Assembly (NCBI GenBank): GCA_964473105.1
Contig: CAYYNQ010000066.1
Span: 1 to 15,470 of the forward strand
Length of the DNA stretch: 15,470 nt
Source of the DNA: CAYYNQ01 sp964473105
GTDB taxonomy: Bacteria > Sumerlaeota > Sumerlaeia > MVZB01
Direction of reading: 5' to 3'
Shown: positions 1 to 7,642 of the stretch, one piece after another
Numbering within the stretch: position 1 is the stretch's first letter
Layout of the letters: each line of letters begins with the position of its first letter
The notes under the pieces: model-generated
Databases searched by the model: none
What the model saw: the letters and a program-made list of their open reading frames with translations, nothing else
Told to the model about the DNA's origin: nothing
Program-made: the position numbers and the translations under genes

Positions 1-1061
1 CAGCCACCCGCCATCATGCCTCCTTCACATTCGATAGCCATTCCCATACGCACGCCCCTGACATGGTCGAAGGCAGCGTCACCGGTCTTGCGTGGGAGGT
101 TTTGGATCTCACATGTCATCGGGATGGGCTTGGAGTCCCAGACCGCATACTGAGTATTCGGGGTCTGCCCACAGTCATCCCAAAGAAACCGGCCTCCAAA
201 ACTCATGACCGGTGGGGCGAGTGAGTTATAATCGAGTATCCAGCGACACAGGTCAACGAAATGCACGCCGTTATTGGGAAGGTCACCGGAGCCCGGATCC
301 CAGAAGAACCGCCAGATGTAGTGCAACTTGCTGCGCATTAGGGGTTTCATTTCAAGTGGTCCGCACCACAGGTCGTAGTCCACTGTGCCGGGAATGGACT
401 GGGGACCCGACATGTAACCCAGATTGCCACGCGGCCCATACCCAAGGCTCCGGGCCATCTTGATATCGCCAATCTGTCCGCTTCTCAGGAACTCAATCAC
501 CTCCGGCATCCCCTTATCAGATCGCCGCTGTGTCCCCGAGGCGACAATCCGGTTATACTTTCGAGATGCCTCGACCAGCCTGAAACCTTCCCAGATATGG
601 TGATTGACCGGCTTCTCGATATAGGCATCCTTCCCCGCTTGGCAGGCCCAGATCCCAAGAAGTGCATGCCAATGGTCCGGCGTCGCGATCACCACCGCGT
701 CGATATCACTCCGATCATAAACATGACGCGGATCGGTATAGGTCTTGATTTCCTCGCCATGCTCCCGGAAGGTTTCATCCTCACCGAAATTATTCTTGAG
801 ATAACCCTTGAGCTGCTCGCCCGCCTGCACACGCTCATCCGCATCACAAAGTGCTACAACCCTTACACCGGGAATATTCTGGAGGTTCCGGATATGATAC
901 TGGCCCTGGCCATTGAACCCTATCACCGCCACGCGGACATCCTCATTGGCGCCGATGACACGCGTATGAGGTTTCCGACCTGTCACACATCCTGCAAGGG
1001 CCAGGCCTGCACCCGCGGCAATTGTTCCCCTCATAAAATTCCGTCGATTAAGTTCACTCAT
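1..1061 (-). CDS. Gfo/Idh/MocA family oxidoreductase, predicted Tat lipoprotein (C-terminus cut by window edge)
   Basis: Read directly from the minus strand; the frame is open from the ATG at 1061 to the window edge. The N-terminus has a twin-arginine motif (RRNFM, residues 6-10), a hydrophobic stretch and a lipobox LAGC with Cys25, so export by Tat followed by lipidation is predicted. A Rossmann glycine motif (GFNGQG, about 48-53) and the family's EKP motif (149-151) follow. A later GDLPNNGVHFVDLCRW segment carries the His expected in the substrate pocket. Members of this family oxidise or reduce sugars and related polyols with NAD(P), often held tightly when the enzyme is exported. An AAGGA ribosome site lies 9 bases before the ATG. 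The gene is separated from the ApbE gene by 222 bases and probably has its own promoter. About 353 residues are visible. The substrate is unknown. Confidence 0.92.
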   Translation of the reverse strand, partial: MSELNRRNFMRGTIAAGAGLALAGCVTGRKPHTRVIGANEDVRVAVIGFNGQGQYHIRNLQNIPGVRVVALCDADERVQAGEQLKGYLKNNFGEDETFREHGEEIKTYTDPRHVYDRSDIDAVVIATPDHWHALLGIWACQAGKDAYIEKPVNHHIWEGFRLVEASRKYNRIVASGTQRRSDKGMPEVIEFLRSGQIGDIKMARSLGYGPRGNLGYMSGPQSIPGTVDYDLWCGPLEMKPLMRSKLHYIWRFFWDPGSGDLPNNGVHFVDLCRWILDYNSLAPPVMSFGGRFLWDDCGQTPNTQYAVWDSKPIPMTCEIQNLPRKTGDAAFDHVRGVRMGMAIECEGGMMAGG

Positions 1062-1070
1062 CTGGTTCTA

Positions 1071-1075
1071 TCCTT
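1071..1075 (-). promoter_or_regulatory. Ribosome binding site of the Tat-lipoprotein oxidoreductase
   Basis: The minus strand reads AAGGA nine bases before the ATG at 1061. It fixes the start that gives an intact Tat signal and lipobox. Confidence 0.6.
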
Positions 1076-1188
1076 CTATTTGCTGATTGCTCGGTGTTTC
1101 CCTGAGACTTGCTGAAGCTTCCCGAATATTGATCTCCCGCCCATTTAACCCTTCGCGATATAACACCAAAATTGAATTTCATATCCCG

Positions 1189-1217
1189 AGTATCGAGAAT
1201 CCCGACAGGCATATCAA
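1189..1217 (-). promoter_or_regulatory. Putative sigma70-type promoter with palindrome over the -10
   Basis: On the minus strand TTGATA (1212-1217, five of six consensus bases) is followed after 17 bases by GATACT (1189-1194, four of six). Transcription would begin near 1182, about 120 bases before the oxidoreductase start at 1061. An imperfect palindrome TCCCGAGTATCGAGA (1184-1198) covers the -10 and could be a repressor site. This rests on consensus matching by eye. Confidence 0.35.
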
Positions 1218-1245
1218 GGCTTTAATGGGTAACATACTTGTCGGG
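1201..1245. repeat. Inverted repeat with 7-bp arms between ApbE and the next gene
   Basis: CCCGACA (1201-1207) and TGTCGGG (1239-1245) are perfect inverted arms separated by 31 bases. It lies just after the end of the ApbE gene. It has no T tract and a long loop, so it is a poor intrinsic terminator. It also overlaps the -35 of the putative promoter and may be regulatory or chance. Confidence 0.3.
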
Positions 1246-1283
1246 CAATTAACGGAATAGTCTGCCTTCAAGTTCCTTACGCA

Positions 1284-2318
1284 TCATCTCTGGTTTCCGA
1301 CACCAACCCTGTCACTCCATTCACCATAACCACACATTTCAACGCCATCTTTCACCCGTTTCACGATAAGCGCCGAGAGTTCGGTGTGCTCCCTGCAATA
1401 TCTGTCAACCTCATCAGTACTCATGATCATAAAGGCCGTTGTCAAGGCATCGGCCTCCGCGGCGGCCTGGCAACTGACCCAAGCGGCAAGATGCCCCCGA
1501 GCGGGCCGGCCGGTTCCGGGATCAATGATATGATTACCCTTGACCTCAGTCCCTGAACCACTCACGGCCGCGTCCCGTATACAAACCGTTTCGGAGCCTG
1601 AACCGGACAGCCAGCGGCCACCGATTGTCATGGGCCAGCCCCGGATCGAAGAGCGGCCCTCAACATCCATTCCTGAACAGCCCAGGGCCAGAACAGTACT
1701 GCTCCCGCTGTGGAGCATCACATTCGCGATTTCCCAATCCCGCAGAATCTCGACGGCCTGATCGATCGCATAACCTTTGCCAATACCACCCAAATCAACA
1801 CGGACCCTGTCGGCCTCATGATCCGAACCCGGGCCTTCATACATGATTTCATAGGCACAGGGAAAGACCTTCCCTGCCGGGGGGGCACATTCATCCTTTG
1901 GATCATAAATCTCGACCAGGTTGAGCGTTCCGCCTGTGTCATCCTGGTCAGCGCATGAATCATTATCTGTCGATTTCCCTGGATTTTCAGGGTTCTCACG
2001 GTTACGGCAAGCTATCGATCCAACCGTAACATCAAATGCTCCATGGGTCTCACGACATAATCGGTGTGCGATTTTCAGGCATTCAAAAACATCAATCCCG
2101 ACGCGAACGGATTCACCCGGCTTTAAGCGGTTGACCATCGCCACGTCACTTCCGTCATCAAACCGATTGAGTGCCTTCTCTAGGCGGTCAATCTCTGCAA
2201 AGACAGCCTGAGAGGCATTCCCGGCATACTCGGCATCCTCGCCCGTGATGAGGATCCCGAACGTTGTACCCATAGACTCATGTGCAAAACGATGATGAGT
2301 CGATTCGAGCTTCCCCAT
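1284..2318 (-). CDS. apbE: ApbE-type FAD:protein FMN transferase
   Basis: ApbE enzymes attach FMN from FAD to a Ser or Thr of a target protein, usually a membrane or exported redox protein. The 344-residue product shows the family's motifs in order: MGTTFGI (16-22), a FDDGSDVAMVN stretch (53-63), HGAFDVTVG (92-100), DLGGIGKGYAID (175-186), SGSSTVLALG (204-213), SGSGTEVKGNHIIDPGTG (253-270) and ADALTTAF (289-296), the last carrying metal-site Asp and Thr. A low-complexity acidic and Cys-containing stretch at about 101-170 looks expanded or diverged. The start at 2318 was preferred over 2378 because AGGAGGAGGG lies nine bases before it and it follows the previous stop by five bases. I see no signal peptide or lipobox, so the enzyme appears cytoplasmic, whereas many ApbE proteins are exported. 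Last gene of the region B series. Confidence 0.93.
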   Translation of the reverse strand: MGKLESTHHRFAHESMGTTFGILITGEDAEYAGNASQAVFAEIDRLEKALNRFDDGSDVAMVNRLKPGESVRVGIDVFECLKIAHRLCRETHGAFDVTVGSIACRNRENPENPGKSTDNDSCADQDDTGGTLNLVEIYDPKDECAPPAGKVFPCAYEIMYEGPGSDHEADRVRVDLGGIGKGYAIDQAVEILRDWEIANVMLHSGSSTVLALGCSGMDVEGRSSIRGWPMTIGGRWLSGSGSETVCIRDAAVSGSGTEVKGNHIIDPGTGRPARGHLAAWVSCQAAAEADALTTAFMIMSTDEVDRYCREHTELSALIVKRVKDGVEMCGYGEWSDRVGVGNQR

Positions 2319-2323
2319 GACGA

Positions 2324-3994
2324 TTAGCCCTCCTCCTGTGGCACCCGATCCACGGGCGAGGACATGAATGTTTCCCAAAGATTCTCTTCCACAAGGACCA
2401 GCAAAAGGATTTCGGGACGAAGACCATAAAAACTCCGGACATAAGACTTTTCCAGTCGGGCATCAAGATTTGATTCCAGGAAGGGCATCGTAATAATAAT
2501 GTCCCCATCGGGATTCTCCACAATCCTGTTCCAGTAACCGACATTTTCAAGGCGCCTCAGGTACCAGGGTAACGGCCAGTAATCATCCTCCGGAATCATC
2601 ACTTTGACCAGGATCCGTTCACCGTCGGGATGCACGGCTGCGAGATTCTCGATCCTCCGGGAAAGTTCGGGCAGATTCGTTGAAGTCTGGGCGTAAACAT
2701 ACGGGTTCCGTGTATCCGCATAAAACCTGAAACTGGCCTGCCATGCCTGATAGCCCAGATGACAAATCCCAATCCCCAGAACAATCAGGCAGGTGAAGAC
2801 GGATATCTTGCGCTCCAGGCAGTCAAGGAGAATCACCAGACCAATGCCGGCCATCAGGATGATTCCATGCCAGAAACCCAGCATCAGCCAGGGAGTCTTG
2901 TAGGGGGTGACTGAATAGACAATCAACATCATGATCGAAAAGAAGGTGAGAAAACGTGGGACCAACATTGGGCGTGAGGGATCCCTTGAGACTAGAACGC
3001 TCCCCGCCATACCGACCATCGAGAGCACCAGTATCAGAATTTCACTCCACCACGGACCGGGCCCAAAACGGGAGAAAATCAGGATTTCCAGATAATAATG
3101 CCAAGGTTGATCATGAAGTCCGGGCTCCCCTGCATTACTGCCCGCCGTCCATGCCCTGTGCATGTATGGAACCAGTCCCCCAAGCAGATCCGGAATGGCA
3201 ACCATATTCATAAAAAAACCGGTTAGACAGGCAACCGATACCAGCAGGGCCGTCACCACCCCCACAGTGATGTGCAGCCATGGAAACGGCCTGTTTCGAC
3301 TCGGGGTGATCCTATCGACCTGTCGTGTCCAAACCAACGTCAACATTCCGGCTGAAAACATAGACACGAAGGCGACAAGACAGGTTTCCTTGGTTGCCAG
3401 CATGAGACCGGAACCTGTCCCCGCCAGTATGGCCCATCCGATATGTTGGGATCTCCACCAACGCCCAATCGAGATCAATGTGAGAAATGTGAAACAAACG
3501 AGTAGAATCTCCTGGATAAAATATCGGCTGTAAAAAACCATCGCCGGTGATATGGCCGTGAATACAGCCGCCGCCAACGACTGCTGACAACCCAGTTCAC
3601 GGATCACCAGGAGCGGCAGCAGGACCAGCAAGGTTCCGAAAATAACGGGGACCAAACGCATCGGCACGATATCTGATATGTCTGCAAACCGCGTCTGACC
3701 CGTCATGCGGAGCAGGGGCCAGGCGGCGTAATAAAGTGTTGGTCCGTGGTAATCGACCGGATCATAATGGTAATGGCGATGTTCGAGAAATTCACCCGTC
3801 TTGACAGCGTGAACCGCTTCGTCCGTGTGCAGTGGCCTTTTTACAAGCCCCGAAACACGGAATACAAATGCACCGGCGGTAATTCCCAAGATCAGAAAAA
3901 CGTATAAAAGAATTGAGGGACGGTCCTGCATGAGCCCGCGGCTTGATTCCAGTGGGAGGGGACCCTTCATACTTTCAGTCGCCGAGTTTTTCAT
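2324..3994 (-). CDS. Agl23/TIGR03663-like GT-C fold membrane glycosyltransferase
   Basis: A 556-residue polytopic membrane protein. After a first helix (about 28-48) comes a loop with HTDEAVHA (57-63, acidic pair D58-E59) and a YHGPTLYY stretch (82-89), followed by many hydrophobic helices and a soluble C-terminal part from about residue 440. This layout fits the PMT/Agl23 group called 'flippase activity-associated protein' (TIGR03663), which is thought to transfer a sugar from a lipid-linked donor on the outer face of the membrane; the acidic loop residues are the expected catalytic site. It lies 42 bases after the discoidin-like gene and five bases before apbE. No clear ribosome site precedes the ATG at 3994, so the start could be a later Met (3970 or 3931). 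Its role beside redox genes is unknown; it could glycosylate an exported partner. Confidence 0.82.
   Translation of the reverse strand: MKNSATESMKGPLPLESSRGLMQDRPSILLYVFLILGITAGAFVFRVSGLVKRPLHTDEAVHAVKTGEFLEHRHYHYDPVDYHGPTLYYAAWPLLRMTGQTRFADISDIVPMRLVPVIFGTLLVLLPLLVIRELGCQQSLAAAVFTAISPAMVFYSRYFIQEILLVCFTFLTLISIGRWWRSQHIGWAILAGTGSGLMLATKETCLVAFVSMFSAGMLTLVWTRQVDRITPSRNRPFPWLHITVGVVTALLVSVACLTGFFMNMVAIPDLLGGLVPYMHRAWTAGSNAGEPGLHDQPWHYYLEILIFSRFGPGPWWSEILILVLSMVGMAGSVLVSRDPSRPMLVPRFLTFFSIMMLIVYSVTPYKTPWLMLGFWHGIILMAGIGLVILLDCLERKISVFTCLIVLGIGICHLGYQAWQASFRFYADTRNPYVYAQTSTNLPELSRRIENLAAVHPDGERILVKVMIPEDDYWPLPWYLRRLENVGYWNRIVENPDGDIIITMPFLESNLDARLEKSYVRSFYGLRPEILLLVLVEENLWETFMSSPVDRVPQEEG
2328..2337 (-). 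promoter_or_regulatory. Strong ribosome binding site of apbE
   Basis: The minus strand reads AGGAGGAGGG, ending nine bases before the ATG at 2318. It overlaps the last codons of the upstream glycosyltransferase gene and decides the apbE start, implying cotranscription. Confidence 0.75.
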
Positions 3995-4036
3995 GGCCGT
4001 GACGGGAAATACGAAGGATGATTCCTGTGAGGGCGA

Positions 4037-4759
4037 TCATTTGTCCGGGTTGCCGTATACTTCCACCTCAATATAGTGGTTCAGGTCGTTACCGGTATTC
4101 CCCCGACTGTAGAGGCGGACGTAACGTGCCCTTTCCCCCTTGGCATCGAAAAGTTTTCCATCAAATGTCTCGATATATTCCCTGTCATTACCACGGCCGA
4201 TCCCCGAGGAGTTATCATGATCATTGTTGAAGATGGCATGGACATTTTCATCAAATTCCGCTGTCTCAGACAACTGGCATATAATATCAAAATAGACCCT
4301 TGCCTGGGAGTGAAAATGCCAGACAACCACGGCATAGATCTCTTGTGTTGAACCCAGGTCCAACTGGATGTATTGCTGGCCCGGACCCAACTCAACGAAA
4401 CTGCCGTCGACGCCTTCCTTGTCACCATCGGTGATCATCTCCAACTCACCGATGATCGGTTCGTCGTCACTGCCCGTGACCTCCCGGCCTGCAGCCAGAT
4501 TGATCGCCCCTGCGGGTGCCAAGAAGGGGCCCCGGGGCTTGCCTGTAATCCTGCCCAGATTCGAACTGCGAATATGTTTCGGGGTCCCGATAAACTGTGG
4601 AATCGGCAACTTGATGTCGATGGGAACGAGCCTTTTGGCTTCCCTGACCGACCTGTTGATATCAGCCTCGTCTCCGGCCCAAACATGACCCACATGAATC
4701 AAAAGGACCAGGGCGAACGCAAGGGTGACCGAACGAATATCCAGATGATCTGTCTTCAT
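4037..4759 (-). CDS. Secreted protein with discoidin (F5/8 type C)-like carbohydrate-binding domain
   Basis: The 240-residue product begins with a signal peptide (hydrophobic 10-27, likely cleavage after VWA at 28). A polar linker follows, then a beta-rich domain at about 85-237 resembling F5/8 type C modules: NLAAGREVTGSDD, an ITDGDKEGVDGSFVEL stretch, QYIQLDLGSTQEIYAVVVWH, and YVRLYSRG followed by a closing strand IEVEVYG. Such domains bind sugars or surfaces. No catalytic domain is visible, so a binding, scaffold or cell-surface role is inferred. The ATG at 4759 overlaps the TGA of the cytochrome b-like gene (ATGA) and has AGGA just upstream. A longer reading to 4960 is rejected because it buries the signal peptide and overlaps the membrane gene. 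Confidence 0.82.
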   Translation of the reverse strand: MKTDHLDIRSVTLAFALVLLIHVGHVWAGDEADINRSVREAKRLVPIDIKLPIPQFIGTPKHIRSSNLGRITGKPRGPFLAPAGAINLAAGREVTGSDDEPIIGELEMITDGDKEGVDGSFVELGPGQQYIQLDLGSTQEIYAVVVWHFHSQARVYFDIICQLSETAEFDENVHAIFNNDHDNSSGIGRGNDREYIETFDGKLFDAKGERARYVRLYSRGNTGNDLNHYIEVEVYGNPDK

Positions 4760-5286
4760 GTGATCCTGCTGCCCCGGTTGATTTTCACAATGAGGTATCG
4801 ATGAAGGAAAAGCAGGCATATGCAAAGGGTGGAGATGTATGCGAAAAAACGGTGAACCTTCATCAAGTCTTGTTGCCCCTCGGTTCCAACCCACTCTAAT
4901 AATGCCAGAATCGCGGTCATAATCAAGCCCAAACCCGAGAGGATGAACATCCAGAAGCACAGCTTGATAGGCAACCCCGTCCCTGATGTCATGCTATTGG
5001 TAGCGCATGTCTCAACTGCTTCCCGTGGATGGTCAAAACGGCATGCATCAGCCCAGAGAACAGCCCATGTCGCAAGCGATCCCGAAAATATTGCACCCGC
5101 ACTGACATGAACCAGAACCATATATCCCCGGGTTGTACTGTCATGAATCCAGACCCCCGAGAATCCCGTAACTAATAAGAACACCGAGCTCAGGACACAC
5201 GCGATTACCGTCATGGCCTCCATCCTTGGAAACCGACTGAACGACCCTCTTGCCATGTCCCCCCCGCATGAATATTTATCCATCAT
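4756..5286 (-). CDS. Four-helix membrane protein, cytochrome b-like electron carrier
   Basis: A 176-residue protein with four predicted membrane helices (about 25-47, 54-79, 108-133 and 144-167). Candidate axial heme ligands are H60 in helix 2 and H145 and H162 in helix 4, with H48 at the end of helix 1. This pattern and the position directly after a multiheme cytochrome suggest a b-type, quinone-linked membrane cytochrome passing electrons between the quinone pool and periplasmic hemes. Family assignment is by topology and context, not by a decisive motif. The ATG at 5286 is chosen because AGGGGA lies ten bases upstream and it falls seven bases after the preceding TAA; an alternative ATG at 5325 would overlap that gene and lacks a ribosome site. 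The end overlaps the next gene by four bases (ATGA). Confidence 0.75.
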   Translation of the reverse strand: MMDKYSCGGDMARGSFSRFPRMEAMTVIACVLSSVFLLVTGFSGVWIHDSTTRGYMVLVHVSAGAIFSGSLATWAVLWADACRFDHPREAVETCATNSMTSGTGLPIKLCFWMFILSGLGLIMTAILALLEWVGTEGQQDLMKVHRFFAYISTLCICLLFLHRYLIVKINRGSRIT

Positions 5287-5293
5287 CCCGGTT

Positions 5294-5887
5294 TTATCCC
5301 CTGTTCCCGCCACGCCGAGTGACATAAGAAACCAGCCGTCTCAGGCCTGACAGGCCGGCCAGAAGGAGTAACCCCGATATGATAACCGCCGCAAACCAGG
5401 AAAACCACTGGTAGGCAGGCCGGAACCTGAAGGATGTTGCGAGGATATCCTGGAAGCTTTCATCGAGCTCCTGAAACTCATGCATCGGTTTGGCAACCAC
5501 AGATGATGTCGCCAGCGGGCCTGATGCCGTCACGGTGCCAAACAGAAATGGGGCATCCGGGTGATGGCATTCCACGCACCCTTTCGCACCCAGTGATTGA
5601 GCCGCCGGCCGGACCTCATGCGCGACCGGCCACAGATAAGGACGTGCTGCATCATGTTCCGTGGATCTCAGCAAACCCGGGTCCTGATCATCCAGCGTGA
5701 AGAGAAATCCCCCCGATACGTAACCAAACTTCCCCGTATCCTCCATGTCATCTCCACGATAGACGGCACCTAGGAGGCCGAGTACTTTAATGACCTGTTG
5801 ATCCGTCAAGACATGCGGGGTTCCCTGGGTTTCTTCAATACAATCCAGGAGATCATCCGTAACCAGTGGAGTGATCGGATCCCCCCA
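5294..5887 (-). CDS. C-terminal part of split multiheme cytochrome c (one heme, membrane anchor)
   Basis: Open frame after a TGA at 5888, in the same frame as the upstream cytochrome gene. It holds a PYLWPVAHEVRPAAQSLG segment, one heme motif CVECH (5566-5578 region), and a C-terminal helix (WFSWFAAVIISGLLLLAG) followed by Arg-rich residues, typical of a membrane-anchored periplasmic cytochrome tail. It has no ATG near its beginning; the first possible start is TTG at 5809 with no good ribosome site. It also has no signal peptide, although its heme must be attached outside the cytoplasm. Both facts argue that it is the end of the gene starting at 7642, not a separate gene. A TTG-initiated 171-residue protein (5294-5809) remains the literal alternative. 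It ends seven bases before the cytochrome b-like gene. Confidence 0.75.
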   Translation of the reverse strand, partial: WGDPITPLVTDDLLDCIEETQGTPHVLTDQQVIKVLGLLGAVYRGDDMEDTGKFGYVSGGFLFTLDDQDPGLLRSTEHDAARPYLWPVAHEVRPAAQSLGAKGCVECHHPDAPFLFGTVTASGPLATSSVVAKPMHEFQELDESFQDILATSFRFRPAYQWFSWFAAVIISGLLLLAGLSGLRRLVSYVTRRGGNRG

Positions 5888-5911
5888 TCACCAGGCTGGG
5901 GATGTATATCA
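5888..5911 (-). other. Frame interruption: two in-frame TGA codons between cytochrome halves
   Basis: TGA at 5909-5911 and TGA at 5888-5890 interrupt one continuous frame. Each lies next to a homopolymer: a C4 run on the coding strand at 5912-5915 and a G6 run at 5881-5886. One added and one removed base in these runs, in either order, gives an uninterrupted frame. Sequencing or assembly error, or a recent mutation, are all possible. Confidence 0.7.
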
Positions 5912-7642
5912 GGGGCCTGGCGATTCATCTCTGGCTGAATTCCGAATTCCAAGGACCCCATGCTGGCCGCGTTGAAAATTATATCCGTCTTGAAGCATGA
6001 CAGGTTCCCCGGGTGCTTCATGGATCCCTGCAAGTGCGTCGAGGATAAGCAGGACTCTTGTTTCCGACTCCAATTCACCGCCCTCTTCAACCGGCACAAA
6101 CGTTCCCAACAAAGGAACAATTGAACCATCATGTTCCAGACCCCACAGGTAATCGGGTTCATCGGGCTCCGTTCCGGCTAGTTCCAGTTCACCACTCATA
6201 TTGTGCCGATATATTTTTCCCTGATTGACCAGCACCGGTTCCCCATTGAGTCCTTCGGCCCCGGAAAGGGCGGCAAGGATATCAACCACCTTTTTTGGGG
6301 CGTTCAAATACTTGTCTGCCCCCGATTCGACGACATCAGCCGGAGGGATCGGGGTCAGTTTATCACCATCCACACGTGCCCAATAGGCCGGCCAGACAGC
6401 CCGGTGGGGAGCAATCCTGCCATCTGCACCCGGCGCCAGTACCGGCTCCAGGATGTCCGGAAGATCCGTAAACCATCGCGCCTTGCCGTGAATCCCCGTC
6501 CGGTGGATACGCGACAGACGCACCTTCTGCATGCTTTCAGGCCCGGGCTTCAAGCCACTATGGCATGCCGTGCATGTCATTTTTTCAAGGTGTATCGGCG
6601 GCAGGCCTCGGTGCTCGGCACGAGGCGCACCCAGTCTTCCTGCATACGGTCCCATATGGCACCCCCAGCAGGAAAACTCCTGATGGGCGGGACTGTCCCT
6701 TTCTGCAGCCTCCGTCCGGTAACCCCTGATCATGCCATGATCCAGGCCGTTTCTGTGACAGTCCACACACTTGATACCGGCAGCCGCATGGACATCCTCA
6801 ATCCTCTGCCATCGATCAAGGCCAACCTTGTGGGTCGAGTGACAATAGAGGCAGTTGTTGTCCGGAGGCTTGTGCTGGATATCAAAAAACGCACGGTTGC
6901 GGTTGTCAAACCGGTTAAGGTCATAATGAATGTTCGGGGTAACGGCCCACTCCGTATCATCGGGGTTTGGGCCATCATGAACAACCCATGTTTCGGGCAA
7001 ACGTGAGGCCATGCCCCCAACATCGCCCAGGCTGGCAGCTGCCGTGGCCGCCCAGCGGAAATTTTCCCGTTCCATTTGTTTTGCCCATTCACTCGGGTCT
7101 TGTTTTGGAGAAGCACCATGACAACCCATGCAGTTGATCTCGGCCTGACCTGAAACATCCCAACGTGAATGATGATCGACCGGTTCCTCCCCAGTCGGCC
7201 TCTCCGGGTCGCCGCCGGGCAGATGCCGGCCAAAAAGCTGGTTGAATTTCCACGGTGTTAGTCCGATTTCCGAAGGATGCCAGGTGCCCTTCCATCCCCG
7301 GTAGGACAGGGGGATCTGTGTTCCGGTCTCCTCGTCAATCCAGATCCAGGGTTCACCAGGTCTTCCGGCATCCACTTCCCCACGGGAGGCGTTGAAGTGC
7401 CAACCCTTCATGACAGTCCGGTAATCGTGACACTCCCCACAGCTGAAGCGGGAAGAGAAAGGCAGGGCATGCGGATCCTGGGGTATGATCTGCTGACTTT
7501 CCTCATCATAGATCGGGATACGATGAACAGGCGTGGTCCTGCTGCCATCCCACTCGGGAAGTTCCGCCGCTTCATCACCTGCCGAACCGATGCAACAGAG
7601 GGAGAAGATGACGGCCGCAAAGAGAATCACCCTTGATTTCAA
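5909..7642 (-). CDS. Exported multiheme c-type cytochrome, N-terminal part (six CXXCH)
   Basis: The 577-residue frame starts with a signal peptide (hydrophobic 5-20, cleavage near GSAGD). Six heme c motifs are visible: CGECH (68), CMGCH (171), CLYCH (264), CVDCH (292), CWGCH (325) and CTACH (357). Many other His residues could be distal ligands. After the hemes comes a VWPAYWARVDGDKLTPI segment and repeats of a form 'KVVDILAAL...GEPVLVNQGKIY'. The protein should carry electrons in the periplasm. The start is TTG at 7642, supported by GGAGGAA eight bases upstream and a four-base TTGA overlap with the stop of the oxidoreductase gene, implying translational coupling. The frame ends at TGA 5909, but the same frame resumes after a second TGA at 5888 with the family's usual C-terminal heme and anchor. 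See the separate finding on the break. Confidence 0.9.
   Translation of the reverse strand: MKSRVILFAAVIFSLCCIGSAGDEAAELPEWDGSRTTPVHRIPIYDEESQQIIPQDPHALPFSSRFSCGECHDYRTVMKGWHFNASRGEVDAGRPGEPWIWIDEETGTQIPLSYRGWKGTWHPSEIGLTPWKFNQLFGRHLPGGDPERPTGEEPVDHHSRWDVSGQAEINCMGCHGASPKQDPSEWAKQMERENFRWAATAAASLGDVGGMASRLPETWVVHDGPNPDDTEWAVTPNIHYDLNRFDNRNRAFFDIQHKPPDNNCLYCHSTHKVGLDRWQRIEDVHAAAGIKCVDCHRNGLDHGMIRGYRTEAAERDSPAHQEFSCWGCHMGPYAGRLGAPRAEHRGLPPIHLEKMTCTACHSGLKPGPESMQKVRLSRIHRTGIHGKARWFTDLPDILEPVLAPGADGRIAPHRAVWPAYWARVDGDKLTPIPPADVVESGADKYLNAPKKVVDILAALSGAEGLNGEPVLVNQGKIYRHNMSGELELAGTEPDEPDYLWGLEHDGSIVPLLGTFVPVEEGGELESETRVLLILDALAGIHEAPGEPVMLQDGYNFQRGQHGVLGIRNSARDESPGP

Noticed and set aside
597..1115. 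172-codon plus-strand open frame
   Set aside because: Antisense to the partial Gfo/Idh lipoprotein gene, which has a clear Tat signal, lipobox and EKP motif on the minus strand.
3975..4040. 21-codon frame starting in an ATGA overlap after the discoidin gene
   Set aside because: Very short, no ribosome site of its own, not distinguishable from chance.
4970..4998. Possible flavin attachment motif (TSGTG) in the cytochrome b-like protein
   Set aside because: The position that should be Ser or Thr after S-G-A is Gly and the preceding Asp context is missing, so it does not match the ApbE target pattern.
5888..5911. Selenocysteine at the two in-frame TGA codons
   Set aside because: No convincing insertion hairpin follows, two such codons seven residues apart would be unusual in this family, and homopolymer indels explain the break more simply.
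5806..6162. 118-codon minus-strand frame bridging the cytochrome break
   Set aside because: Mostly a shifted reading of the cytochrome gene with no motif. Only its few codons around 5888-5915 may belong to the true protein if a frameshift is confirmed.
6203..7006. 267-codon plus-strand open frame
   Set aside because: It is fully antisense to the multiheme cytochrome, where the minus strand has six CXXCH motifs; no recognisable protein.
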